The position numbers and the translations under genes were made by a program. A stretch of DNA of 18,905 nt. Source: CAZVJA01 sp964626885. GTDB taxonomy: Bacteria > Planctomycetota > Planctomycetia > Planctomycetales > Planctomycetaceae. Below the pieces are notes generated by a model. The model was given only the letters and a program-made list of their open reading frames with translations, ran no database searches and was not told where the DNA came from. Location: assembly GCA_964626885.1 (NCBI GenBank), contig CAZVJA010000095.1, forward strand, positions 1 through 18,905. Direction: 5' to 3'. This document shows positions 7,813 through 15,717 of the stretch, in pieces; within the stretch, counting starts at the first letter, position 1, and each line of letters starts with the position of its first letter.

Positions 7813-9246
7813 TCAGATCATCTCGCGGATCGGTCCGGCATTTCCCTCGACGAGCGGCGTGGGGCGGCCGCGGGGGTTGACCCAGTGCCCGCCGGGGTCG
7901 ATGCCGAGATGCTTGAAGACCGTGGCGGCAAGATCCCCCGGACCGACGATCCGCTCCTTGATCGAGGAACCGGTCCGATCGGTTGCGCCGATCGCTTGCC
8001 CGTGTCGCAGGCCTCCGCCGGCGATGAGCATCGACATGCACGGTTCCCAGTGGTGACGTCCTGCTTGCTCATTAATCTTCGGCGTGCGGCCGAACTCTCC
8101 CAGGACCAGCACCAGAGTGCTGTCAAGCAGGCCGCGATCGGCGAGATCGGCGACGAGATTCGTCACGCCGTGATCGAGGACCGGGAGCATCGGCTTCAAT
8201 CCTTTCTCGATCCCCTTCCATTGCACGTCGTCCCCATGATGATCCCAGTGTCCCCAGGCATCACTCATGGTGATAAAGGTCACTCCCGCTTCCACAAGCC
8301 GGCGTGCGAGGAGTGTTTTCTCTCCCATCGAGTGGCGGCCGTAGCGATCACGGACAGCATCAGGTTCTTGCGACAAGTCGAACGCCCGTTCCGCCGCGCC
8401 GCCGAGGACCATTCCGTAGGCTTCCTGCACGTAGCGGTCCTGCATCGCGATTTCGCGCGACGTATCGACGTCACGTCGCAGGCGGTCAAACTCTTGCCGC
8501 AGCCGATCGCGATCTTGCAAACGCGAAAGATCGACCCCTTTGGGCATGCCGAACCGGCCCTGAACTTTCATCCCTTCGAGCGGCTCGTATTCGTTGCCGA
8601 GATGGCCTGCTCCGTAGACATCGGAGATCATGCTATCAGCCAACGCGACGAACGGCGGCACCCCCGGGCGGTTTGCGCCACGGAACTTCGCTGCCACCGA
8701 ACCCATCGACGGATATCCGCCGCCATCCTTGCCGTCGTTCGTCCGCCGCGATTTTGGATTGCCCGCTTGAAACGTCACCGGTGTATGGTTACTCGCGGAA
8801 GCATCGACCGAGCGGATGAGAGTGAACTTCTCCATCATCGCGGCCTGCTTCGGCAGGTGCTCGCAAACCTGAATTCCCGGCACGGAGGTATCGATCGGCC
8901 GAAACGGTCCGCGCACCTCAATGGGGGCATCAGGTTTCATGTCCCACATATCGAGATGGCTTGGTCCGCCGGAGAGCCAGATGAGAATGACCGAGGCGGG
9001 AGTCTTCGCGGCGGCATTCGGGGCCGCTTCCGCACGCGATCGAAGCAGTACTGGGAGAGACAACCCGGCGACACCAGCCAGACCTGTTTGCAGAAACCAG
9101 CGCCGGCTCCCCGCGCGGAGCAGATCGCCCGCCGGTGGTGCGAAGATGCTGGAACGGGTCGCGAACCGATGGTGCAGACCATGCGCTTGCGGTTTGCAAC
9201 GCGGCTCGGGTAGAGGAACTAGGTTGTCTTGCTTGCGGCTCGACAT
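7813..9246 (-). CDS. DUF1501 family protein, Tat-exported
   Basis: This 477-aa protein belongs to the DUF1501 family, which is related to the alkaline phosphatase/sulfatase superfamily and is very abundant in Planctomycetes. A twin-arginine motif SRRWFLQ (47-53) precedes a hydrophobic stretch GLAGVAGLSLPVLL, about 45 residues from the chosen start, as is common for this family. Family features follow: VILIWLSGGPSHLDMWDMKPDAP, IRSVDASASNHTP, SDAWGHWDHHGD, VLGEFGRTPKIN and GRHHWEP, which carry the Asp, His and Glu residues expected to hold metal. The exact substrate is unknown. It is convergent with the upstream plus-strand gene (27 bp between stops). It lies 132 bp downstream of ald on the same strand. 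A possible -10 (TATACT, minus strand, 9284-9279) suggests its own promoter, but no good -35 is visible. Confidence 0.9.
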   Translation of the reverse strand: MSSRKQDNLVPLPEPRCKPQAHGLHHRFATRSSIFAPPAGDLLRAGSRRWFLQTGLAGVAGLSLPVLLRSRAEAAPNAAAKTPASVILIWLSGGPSHLDMWDMKPDAPIEVRGPFRPIDTSVPGIQVCEHLPKQAAMMEKFTLIRSVDASASNHTPVTFQAGNPKSRRTNDGKDGGGYPSMGSVAAKFRGANRPGVPPFVALADSMISDVYGAGHLGNEYEPLEGMKVQGRFGMPKGVDLSRLQDRDRLRQEFDRLRRDVDTSREIAMQDRYVQEAYGMVLGGAAERAFDLSQEPDAVRDRYGRHSMGEKTLLARRLVEAGVTFITMSDAWGHWDHHGDDVQWKGIEKGLKPMLPVLDHGVTNLVADLADRGLLDSTLVLVLGEFGRTPKINEQAGRHHWEPCMSMLIAGGGLRHGQAIGATDRTGSSIKERIVGPGDLAATVFKHLGIDPGGHWVNPRGRPTPLVEGNAGPIREMI

Positions 9247-9378
9247 TGAGAATATCCACGCATTAGCAACAACAGGCCAGTATATCTTGATGCGTTGGGG
9301 AGGGAAAGTGGAAGGTATCTTGGGACGGAGGGAGCTCGAATCGAAGGGACCGAATCGTTGGGGTCAGCGGAGAATCGA

Positions 9379-10491
9379 TTAGGCCATCGGATTGTATTCG
9401 TGAAACTTCAATCCAAACGTCTCCGCGACAGCCTGGTTGGTGACTTTGCCCCCGTGCATATTGACCGCCTCTTTCAGTCCCGGCTCCCGGGCACAAGCGG
9501 CGGAGAGGCTGAGATTGGCGATCAGGAGTGCATACGGAAACGTCACATTACAAAGCGCGTAGGTACTGGTACGGCCAACCGCACCGGGCATGTTCGTGAC
9601 GCAGTAATGCACGATTCCGTCGACAATGTAGGTTGGCTTGGAATGGGTCGTTGGGCGGGAGGTCTCGAAGCAGCCCCCCTGGTCGATCGCCACGTCAATG
9701 ACGACTGCGCCCGGCTTCATCATTTTCAGATCCGCGCGGCTGACGAGGCGCGGCGCGCGGGCTCCAGCAATCAATACTGATCCGATGACGAGATCGGCCC
9801 GCATCAATTGCTCGCGGATGTTGTGCCGGTCGCTGTAGAGCGTGTTGACGTTGGCGGGCATGATGTCTTCGAGATATCGCAATCGATCGACGTTCACGTC
9901 GAGGATGTTGACGTCGGCCTGAAACCCCGCGGCAATCCGCGCGGCGTTCTGTCCGACAACCCCACCGCCGAGAATCGCAATATGTGCCGGTGCAACTCCC
10001 GGCACACCTCCCAACAGAATGCCGCGCCCTTCCTGCGGGCGCTCGAGATACTTGGCCCCTTCCTGGATGCTCATCCGCCCGGCGACTTCGCTCATTGGTG
10101 TAAGGCAGGGGAGATCCCCCTTTCGCCCCCGAAGTGTTTCATAAGCGACCGCGGTGACACCGGTCGCGAGCACACCTTTCGTCAGCGATTCGTCGGCCGC
10201 AAAATGAAAATAGGTGAAGAGGAGTTGCCCCTGACGCAACATCAGCCATTCGGAAGGTTGCGGCTCTTTGACTTTGATGACAAGTTCGGACCGCTCAAAA
10301 ATCTCCGCGGCGCTATCGACGATCTCTGCCCCGTTCTCGATGTACAGTTCATCGGGGATGCCACTCCCCATCCCCGCGCCACGTTCGACGAGCACCTTAT
10401 GCCCGGCCTGGGTCAGCTCCTCGACCCCCACGGGAATAAGGGCGACCCTGTACTCATCCTGTTTGATTTCGCGCGGAACGCCGACGATCAT
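9379..10491 (-). CDS. ald: Alanine dehydrogenase
   Basis: Cytosolic NAD-dependent enzyme that interconverts L-alanine and pyruvate plus ammonia. The start MIVGVPREIKQDEYRVAL is canonical. Other family blocks are VIKVKEPQPSE, LLFTYFHFAAD, VAYET, the NAD-binding AILGGGVVGQNAARIA, DVAIDQGGCFETSRPTTHSKPTY, and HYCVTNMPGAVGRTST. Length is 370 aa, normal for the family. The frame is open 60 codons further upstream through the hairpin repeat, but the ATG at 10491 has GAGGGGG with 5-nt spacing and matches the family N-terminus. Confidence 0.95.
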   Translation of the reverse strand: MIVGVPREIKQDEYRVALIPVGVEELTQAGHKVLVERGAGMGSGIPDELYIENGAEIVDSAAEIFERSELVIKVKEPQPSEWLMLRQGQLLFTYFHFAADESLTKGVLATGVTAVAYETLRGRKGDLPCLTPMSEVAGRMSIQEGAKYLERPQEGRGILLGGVPGVAPAHIAILGGGVVGQNAARIAAGFQADVNILDVNVDRLRYLEDIMPANVNTLYSDRHNIREQLMRADLVIGSVLIAGARAPRLVSRADLKMMKPGAVVIDVAIDQGGCFETSRPTTHSKPTYIVDGIVHYCVTNMPGAVGRTSTYALCNVTFPYALLIANLSLSAACAREPGLKEAVNMHGGKVTNQAVAETFGLKFHEYNPMA

Positions 10492-10571
10492 CGTTGCCCC
10501 CTCTTTGGTCAGAAAGTTGCAAGGCAGGGCCATTTCATCAGAGGCCTGCTGATCTTGCAAGATGGCTACAG

Positions 10572-10685
10572 GTGGTTTCAAAACTGGGAGGGCGAGGCTC
10601 CCGCCGAGCCGCTGCGACCGAAAGTCTCTCGTTGTGGCGGCTCCGACGGAGCGTCGCCCTCCCAAAGACAAGGTTTTGAAACCAC
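10572..10685. repeat. 114-bp long inverted-repeat (hairpin) element
   Basis: The outer arms are a perfect 13-bp inverted repeat (GTGGTTTCAAAAC at 10572-10584, GTTTTGAAACCAC at 10673-10685). The next arms are a perfect 11-bp inverted repeat (TGGGAGGGCGA at 10585-10595, TCGCCCTCCCA at 10654-10664). A further imperfect stem lies inside. The GGGAGGGCGAGGCTCC core, whose accidental translation reads WEGEAPAEP...GGSDGASPSQ, matches from memory a dispersed intergenic repeat seen in many planctomycete and related genomes. It is therefore probably a non-autonomous REP/MITE-like element. It sits between the PAP2 gene and ald, about 80 bp upstream of the ald start, and could affect transcript stability or read-through. 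No second copy is visible in this window. Confidence 0.75.
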
Positions 10686-10749
10686 TGCTAGATAAACGGC
10701 GAAACAGCCGGGCTTCAGCGATTGCCGAAAACGCACGGTGAATTGCGCG

Positions 10750-11901
10750 TTAGTAGGCCACGTCGAGCATCAAACCGGAGGCTCCCTCCGTGGGATGCGT
10801 ATAGGGAAGAATTCGCACACGGGAATCCCCATCCAGATGCCGCTGTGCGACCGACTTTCCGATGACGTAACCCAATGCCGCGCCGAACACGACGTCCGAC
10901 AGATCGTGGTCCTGTTCATCAATACGGCTCCAGCCGATGAGCCCGGCCAGCGCATAAGCCGGCAGCCCGGCTTCGAGTCCGTAGTATTCATCGAGCACGG
11001 CGGCCATGGCAAAGCTGCTCGATGTATGAAAGGACGGAAAGCCAAACTTACCGTCGTTCCATTCATCTGATGGGCGATCAGTATTCGCAATCACTTTCAC
11101 CGCGACAGTCGCCGCACTATCGAGTATGTACGCGCTGATGAGCGTCCCCATGACGTCATGACCATCTTCATCCTGTTGATGCAGAGTGTAGGCATAGGCA
11201 CCAAGCAAGACGGGAACCTGCACGACGGGATCTCCGAACCGACCGAGCACCTCCGAGCCTTGCCCCCAGCGTTTGACGTGTTCGGCAACTTCGTCGCGAA
11301 CTTGTCCGTCAAGTTCTCCCCGCATTGCAAGCGAGCCCCCTAATGCAACTCCCAGAATTGCGGCGTTGTTCCAGTTGGCAATGCCCCGTGCGTCGTCGCG
11401 CAAGCGGGGCCAGAGGTCGTGCAGGTCGTCGCGAAAACCGATAGTCCGCTCCGCAGGTACGCAAGCGGAAGACTCTTCTCGCGAAATGAGTGGAGGGGGG
11501 GCGTCAGAAAAGAGGCCGGCGGGGAGCGGCTCGGAAGCGGCGACGTGCTCGATTCTCGAGCCCGGGTGGAACGTGACGTCGTCAGCCTCAACCGGGATGA
11601 TCGGTCCAAGCTCGACATGCATGGTGGGGCGGAGCGAGGTGCCGGAAACTTGCATGATGCGCGATGATTGAGAGGGAGCCGGGGATTCTGCTTTGGCTGT
11701 TGTGGCACCGAAGGAGAGGGAGCCGCCGAACTTCACCGGGTTTTTATCGCCTGTTGTCTGGCATCCCGCCAACAGCACCGCCAGAAAACCGGCAAGAATT
11801 GCCGGTCCGATAGTCCGGTGAGATCCCTGGAACGCAATCCCGGGTGAATTTGGGCCCGGTGAGCGGCTTAGTTTGCATGGATGGAGGACAAGTCTGTTCA
11901 C
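10750..11901 (-). CDS. PAP2-superfamily phosphatase, predicted lipoprotein
   Basis: This 383-aa protein has all three signatures of the type 2 phosphatidic acid phosphatase superfamily in its C-terminal half: KVIANTDRP (K-x6-RP), FPSFHTSS (PS-x-H) and SRIDEQDHDLSD (SR-x5-H-x3-D). A dephosphorylating activity on a lipid or isoprenoid phosphate is therefore likely. The N-terminal region has a hydrophobic stretch ending LLAGC (Cys47), a lipobox, so it is probably a lipoprotein. Residues about 48-160 form a Pro/Ser-rich linker of no recognised fold. The start is a GTG at 11901 with GGGAG about 12 nt upstream, which is weak spacing; the 46-residue leader before the lipobox is long, so the true start may be further in. 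It is divergent from the MoxR gene. Confidence 0.8.
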   Translation of the reverse strand: MNRLVLHPCKLSRSPGPNSPGIAFQGSHRTIGPAILAGFLAVLLAGCQTTGDKNPVKFGGSLSFGATTAKAESPAPSQSSRIMQVSGTSLRPTMHVELGPIIPVEADDVTFHPGSRIEHVAASEPLPAGLFSDAPPPLISREESSACVPAERTIGFRDDLHDLWPRLRDDARGIANWNNAAILGVALGGSLAMRGELDGQVRDEVAEHVKRWGQGSEVLGRFGDPVVQVPVLLGAYAYTLHQQDEDGHDVMGTLISAYILDSAATVAVKVIANTDRPSDEWNDGKFGFPSFHTSSSFAMAAVLDEYYGLEAGLPAYALAGLIGWSRIDEQDHDLSDVVFGAALGYVIGKSVAQRHLDGDSRVRILPYTHPTEGASGLMLDVAY

Positions 11902-12330
11902 CGGAACAGAATCTCCCTGGTGAAACGCACTTCCACAGTCATCACGTCAGATCAATCGTTCGCTCCGCAGGTGCGCAGTTGCCCGGTGCGCGGGCTGCAC
12001 CCTTTTATTGATTCGACCATACCATCCGTCATTCACGGATCATTCCATTGAGACCGTGTCAAATCCCGCAGCTTTCCACAACCAACAGGCCCATTTCTTA
12101 CGATATCAGGCGATCGCCTCCCTGAAGAATCGTTCACCAATTCGATGGAGACTTGTTTTGAAGTCTTGCGATGTCGTGTAAGCCTTCACCTGGGAATCGG
12201 GAAATTCCCCGGTTCGGGGGCTGTCCGGTGCGTGAAACCTCTCTATACTGGCAAGGTCATTTCCGCTGTTCGTCCCCAGCCGCGTTTGCGAATCCGGCAT
12301 TAGAATCATCCAAATACCTTGGAGTCCGGA
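11902..12330. other. Divergent intergenic region between the PAP2 and MoxR genes
   Basis: No gene is supported in these 429 bp. A hairpin GGTGC(GCGGGCT)GCACC at 11985-12001 is followed by CTTTTATT, terminator-like on the plus strand. A perfect 12-bp palindrome AGGCGATCGCCT lies at 12108-12119. A near-consensus -10 TATACT at 12244-12249 (plus strand) could serve the MoxR gene, but the -35 position (CTGTCC) is poor. Both gene promoters must lie in this stretch if transcription is divergent. Confidence 0.5.
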
Positions 12331-13272
12331 GTGTCCAAAGAAACAGCAGCGCTGATTCAGTCTCTTGAGAAGAACATCGCGAGCGTCTTATTGGGCAAGC
12401 CCGAGCCGGTGAGGCTGGCGGTCGTGGCTCTTTTGGCGGAAGGACACGTGCTGATCGAGGATGCGCCGGGGGTCGGGAAGACTTCCCTGGCAAAGGCCTT
12501 GGCGAAGAGTCTCGACTGCGAGTTTACCCGCCTGCAATTCACGCCGGATATGCTCCCCAGCGATATTTTGGGCTCCAGCATGTACCTCCCGAATCTGGGA
12601 GAGTTCGAGTTCCGCAAAGGACCGATATTTACTAACATCCTGCTCGCCGATGAGATCAATCGGACAACACCGCGCACACAAAGTGCGCTGTTGGAAGCCA
12701 TGAGCGAAGGGCAGGTGTCGATCGAAGGGCGGACGTATCCCCTGGAAGCTCCCTTTTTCGTGGTGGCGACTCAAAACCCCCACGAATACGAAGGGACGTA
12801 TCCGCTTCCCGAAAATCAACTCGATCGATTCATGCTCTGTACGGAGATCGGATATCCGGACCGCAAGACGGAATTGGAGGTGCTCGCAAGCCATCGAAAC
12901 GGCGAAGCCGTCGATCAATTGAAACCGGCGATCACCGTGAATCAGTTGCACCAGCTTCAAGCAAGCGTGCGTGAGGTGACCGTTGACCCGTCGATTCAGG
13001 AATACCTGCTCGACATCGTCGACGCAACCCGCAATCACGAAGAACTTGAGCTTGGTGTGAGCACCCGGGGGGCAATCGTGCTCAGCCGGGCGGTGCAGAG
13101 CTTCGCACTTGTCGATGGGCGCGAATTCGCCATCCCCGATGACGTCAAGCGGCTGGCGGTGCCGGTACTGGCACATCGCATCGTCTGCCGCGGATTGGTT
13201 CGGGAGGGTCAGCGAGAACGGGCGAAGGACGTTATTCGAAGGATCTTGCAGAGAATCGCCGTGCCAACGTAA
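12331..13272 (+). CDS. MoxR-family AAA+ ATPase
   Basis: This is a cytosolic AAA+ ATPase of the MoxR type, a family of chaperone-like proteins that act on VWA-domain partners. In the 313-aa product, Walker A is DAPGVGKTS (44-52), Walker B is LLADE (104-108), sensor 1 is ATQNP (146-150), and an arginine finger candidate is Arg166 in QLDRF. The C-terminal lid helix region includes STRGAIVLSRAVQSFA and IPDDVKRLAVPVLAHRI. A TTG at 12319 could extend the frame by four codons, but GTG at 12331 has GGAG at 12321-12324 with 6-nt spacing. The usual neighbours (DUF58 and VWA proteins) are absent on both sides; the next gene encodes a DsbD-alpha-like protein 79 bp downstream. Confidence 0.92.
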   Translation: MSKETAALIQSLEKNIASVLLGKPEPVRLAVVALLAEGHVLIEDAPGVGKTSLAKALAKSLDCEFTRLQFTPDMLPSDILGSSMYLPNLGEFEFRKGPIFTNILLADEINRTTPRTQSALLEAMSEGQVSIEGRTYPLEAPFFVVATQNPHEYEGTYPLPENQLDRFMLCTEIGYPDRKTELEVLASHRNGEAVDQLKPAITVNQLHQLQASVREVTVDPSIQEYLLDIVDATRNHEELELGVSTRGAIVLSRAVQSFALVDGREFAIPDDVKRLAVPVLAHRIVCRGLVREGQRERAKDVIRRILQRIAVPT

Positions 13273-13351
13273 AAGTCCGAGGAATACAGATTGGTTTCAG
13301 CACGAGCACTCTTCACGGACGAAACATCCATTCATTGGAAGGAAATGCAAC

Positions 13352-13975
13352 ATGGACGTTGCTTTGCGGGTCAAATGCCGGGTGTATGCAATATGCGCGG
13401 TGGTGCTCTGTGGTCTGATCGCAGGTGAATCGCTCACCGCGGAGGAAAACCCACCGACGCTCGCGATTCAGCCACCTAAGTCCGGCCAATCGACGAAAGA
13501 GAAAAAGCGCGACGAACCGGTCACGGCCCGCGCCTACCTTTCTGTCGACAAGCTTCCGCCAGGACAGAGCTGTAAGGTCATCGTGCTAGTCGATGTGCGC
13601 GAAGGTTGGCACATCAACCAGAATCCTCCGCAGCCCGAGAACTTGATCCCAACGAAATTCTCGATGAAATCCAAGCTTCGCTCGTCACTTGGCGAGATTG
13701 CATATCCGGAAGGAAAGCCGTTCCGTGCTCTCGGCAGTAAGGAACCTCTATTGATCTATGAGAATCAGGTTGCGATTCGAGGTGTCATTTCCGTTCCGGA
13801 AGATGCTGCGGGACAAATGGAGGAAATGGAGTTAACACTCGATTACCAGGCATGCAACGATCGCGAGTGCAAGGCTCCCGCGAAGATCAAGTTAGGCGCG
13901 AAAATTCCCGTCGCCCGACGGGACGAGACGGTTCGACAAATCAATCAGAATTTGTTTCGCGACGAGAAGCCTTGA
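13352..13975 (+). CDS. Secreted DsbD N-terminal (alpha) domain protein
   Basis: This 207-aa protein has a signal peptide (hydrophobic residues about 10-25) and one domain resembling the N-terminal domain of the thiol:disulfide interchange protein DsbD: VDKLPPGQSCKVIVLVDVREGWHINQNPPQP, then KPLLIYE-like EPLLIYENQVAIRG, and YQACNDREC. Cys168 and Cys173 are a plausible redox pair in the position where DsbD-alpha carries its cysteines. The membrane domain and C-terminal thioredoxin domain of full DsbD are missing and no such gene is adjacent, so the electron donor is unknown. The ATG at 13352 has GGAAGGAAA upstream with about 6-nt spacing and starts the signal peptide, although the frame is open further upstream. 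The exact redox function is inferred. Confidence 0.8.
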   Translation: MDVALRVKCRVYAICAVVLCGLIAGESLTAEENPPTLAIQPPKSGQSTKEKKRDEPVTARAYLSVDKLPPGQSCKVIVLVDVREGWHINQNPPQPENLIPTKFSMKSKLRSSLGEIAYPEGKPFRALGSKEPLLIYENQVAIRGVISVPEDAAGQMEEMELTLDYQACNDRECKAPAKIKLGAKIPVARRDETVRQINQNLFRDEKP

Positions 13976-14041
13976 CCGAGACATCGCCGCGTTCCGCGCG
14001 CCATCGATCGACGGTCGTCCACTCCGGGAAAAAGGGGTCGT

Positions 14042-15511
14042 ATGGCTACCACGGCACAGGGCTACGCGGAAAGGCATCTCGTCAAAACAAAAATCATCGC
14101 CACGGTCGGGCCGGCCTGCGAGTCGCTAGAGAAGCTCCGCCAGTTAGCTAAGGCGGGGGTCGACATCTTCCGACTCAACTTCGCTCACGGTCCACATGAC
14201 TGGCTGGTGGGAATTGCCGAATCCATTCGAAAAATTTCAGTCGAACTAAAACGGCCGATCGGCATTTTGGGAGATTTGTCCGGCCCCAAGATTCGGCTCG
14301 GGACGCTGCCCGAAGAAGGAATCTGTTGTCAGCAGGGGGGGCGATTCGAATTTGTCCGCACTCCCGATCCGCACGACATCACAAAGCTGACGTGCACCTA
14401 CGCCCAACTGATCGATGATCTGAAACCGAACGACCGCATCCTGCTGGCAGACGGTATCGTGTCGATGCGCGTCATTGAGAAGCCAGCCAGCAACGATCGG
14501 CTGGTGTGCACTGTGGAGCAAGGAGGGCATATTCGCTCCCGGCAAGGTGTGAACGTTCCGGGGGCATCACTCAAGGTTCCTTGCCTGACCCCCAAGGATC
14601 TTCAGGATCTGGAATGGGCGGTGCGAAATCGGCTCGATTTCGTCGGTCTCAGCTTTGTCCGCAGCGCCGCAGACATCGAACAGCTCCGCAACGAGATCCG
14701 CAAATATAACCCGACATCGCCGCCTTCGATTGTCGCGAAGATCGAGAAGATGGAGGCGGTGACAGACCTTGAGGCAATTCTGCAACAGACCGACGCGGTG
14801 ATGGTCGCGCGCGGCGACCTGGGAGTGGAAGTCGATATCGCCCATGTGCCGGCGTTGCAAAAGCGAATCGTCAGGGCGTGCAACCAGCATGGCATCCCGG
14901 TCATCACCGCCACGCAAATGCTCGACAGCATGCAGACGAACGAACTCCCGACACGCGCCGAAGCCAGCGACGTCGCCAACGCCGTGCTCGACGGCAGCGA
15001 CGCGGTGATGCTTTCCGGGGAGACTGCAGTCGGCGAACATCCGGTTCTGGCGGTCTCGACAATGAGCCGCATTGCCATCGAGGCCGAACGGTTGGTGCAG
15101 CCGGTTCCCTTGGGGGAAAACCGGAGTCGCTCGCGCAATCGAGCGAAGCTGATCACCGAGGCGGTGACACTCGGTGCCGAAGCGGCTGCGGAATACATCG
15201 ATGCCGACCTCATTGCCGTGGCAACCCGCACGGGAAAAACGGCGCTGGCGGTTTCCAACCAGCGGAGTACCGTACCGATTATGGCACTCAGCGATTGTCC
15301 CGAAACGGCCCGCCGAATGTGTCTCTATTGGGGAGTGACTCCCGTCGAAACGGATGCAGTCCTCCGTTCGCCGATCGCGTTGCTGAATTTCGTTGTCGAA
15401 TGGGGGAAATCGGCCCAGGTGCTCCGCTCCGGCAGCCGGTTCGTTCTCGTCAGCGGCACGCACTGGAACGCCGACACGAAAGATCTGATGCTGGTGCACG
15501 TCGTGCCGTAG
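14042..15511 (+). CDS. pyk: Pyruvate kinase, K+-independent type predicted
   Basis: Glycolytic enzyme that transfers phosphate from phosphoenolpyruvate to ADP. The 489-aa protein shows KTKIIATVGPA (15-25), FRLNFAHG (43-50), DLSGPKIRLG (78-87), the catalytic VAKIEK (Lys233, Glu235), MVARGDLG (Asp259), and TATQMLDSM followed by a normal C-terminal domain. Two substitutions stand out: Ala48 replaces the Ser of the usual NFSHG, a K+ ligand, and Leu79, Ser80 and Lys83 replace the Thr, Lys and Glu of DTKGPEIR. The start ATG at 14042 follows AGGGG with 4-nt spacing. It lies 66 bp downstream of the DsbD-alpha gene and could be cotranscribed with it. Confidence 0.95.
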   Translation: MATTAQGYAERHLVKTKIIATVGPACESLEKLRQLAKAGVDIFRLNFAHGPHDWLVGIAESIRKISVELKRPIGILGDLSGPKIRLGTLPEEGICCQQGGRFEFVRTPDPHDITKLTCTYAQLIDDLKPNDRILLADGIVSMRVIEKPASNDRLVCTVEQGGHIRSRQGVNVPGASLKVPCLTPKDLQDLEWAVRNRLDFVGLSFVRSAADIEQLRNEIRKYNPTSPPSIVAKIEKMEAVTDLEAILQQTDAVMVARGDLGVEVDIAHVPALQKRIVRACNQHGIPVITATQMLDSMQTNELPTRAEASDVANAVLDGSDAVMLSGETAVGEHPVLAVSTMSRIAIEAERLVQPVPLGENRSRSRNRAKLITEAVTLGAEAAAEYIDADLIAVATRTGKTALAVSNQRSTVPIMALSDCPETARRMCLYWGVTPVETDAVLRSPIALLNFVVEWGKSAQVLRSGSRFVLVSGTHWNADTKDLMLVHVVP

Positions 15512-15717
15512 CGGCAGCTAGCTGTCGAGAGCTGGTGGCGCGATTAGGACTGGGTCGCAGTGCACAACAACGCTTCGGAGAGGCAGAGCTCGCCACTTCG
15601 CGCAGTCGTCGATCAGATGCGGCTCATTCGGGCTGTTCGCCGTATTCCCGCGTGATTTCAGCCCTGCCGTGCGGTTATGATGCGTTCGTCCATGTTCCGC
15701 ATGACCGGAGATACACC

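Noticed and set aside
7885..9213. Long plus-strand open frame (442 codons) opposite the DUF1501 gene
   Set aside because: It is fully antisense to a gene with clear family motifs. The translation shows no recognisable domain, and long antisense frames are expected in GC-rich coding DNA.
9808..10695. Plus-strand frame ending in WEGEAPAEP...GGSDGASPSQ
   Set aside because: It is antisense to ald and its tail is a translation of the hairpin repeat, a known type of spurious ORF.
12108..12119. Perfect palindrome AGGCGATCGCCT with a HIP1-like GCGATCGC core
   Set aside because: A single copy in the window, with no link to a gene start; too little to call an operator.
12106..12309. 67-codon minus-strand frame in the PAP2-MoxR intergenic region
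   Set aside because: No ribosome-binding site, no recognisable domain, and it would cover the likely MoxR promoter.
14567..15499. 310-codon minus-strand frame opposite pyruvate kinase
   Set aside because: It is a shadow of pyk; its Arg/His-rich translation shows no motif.
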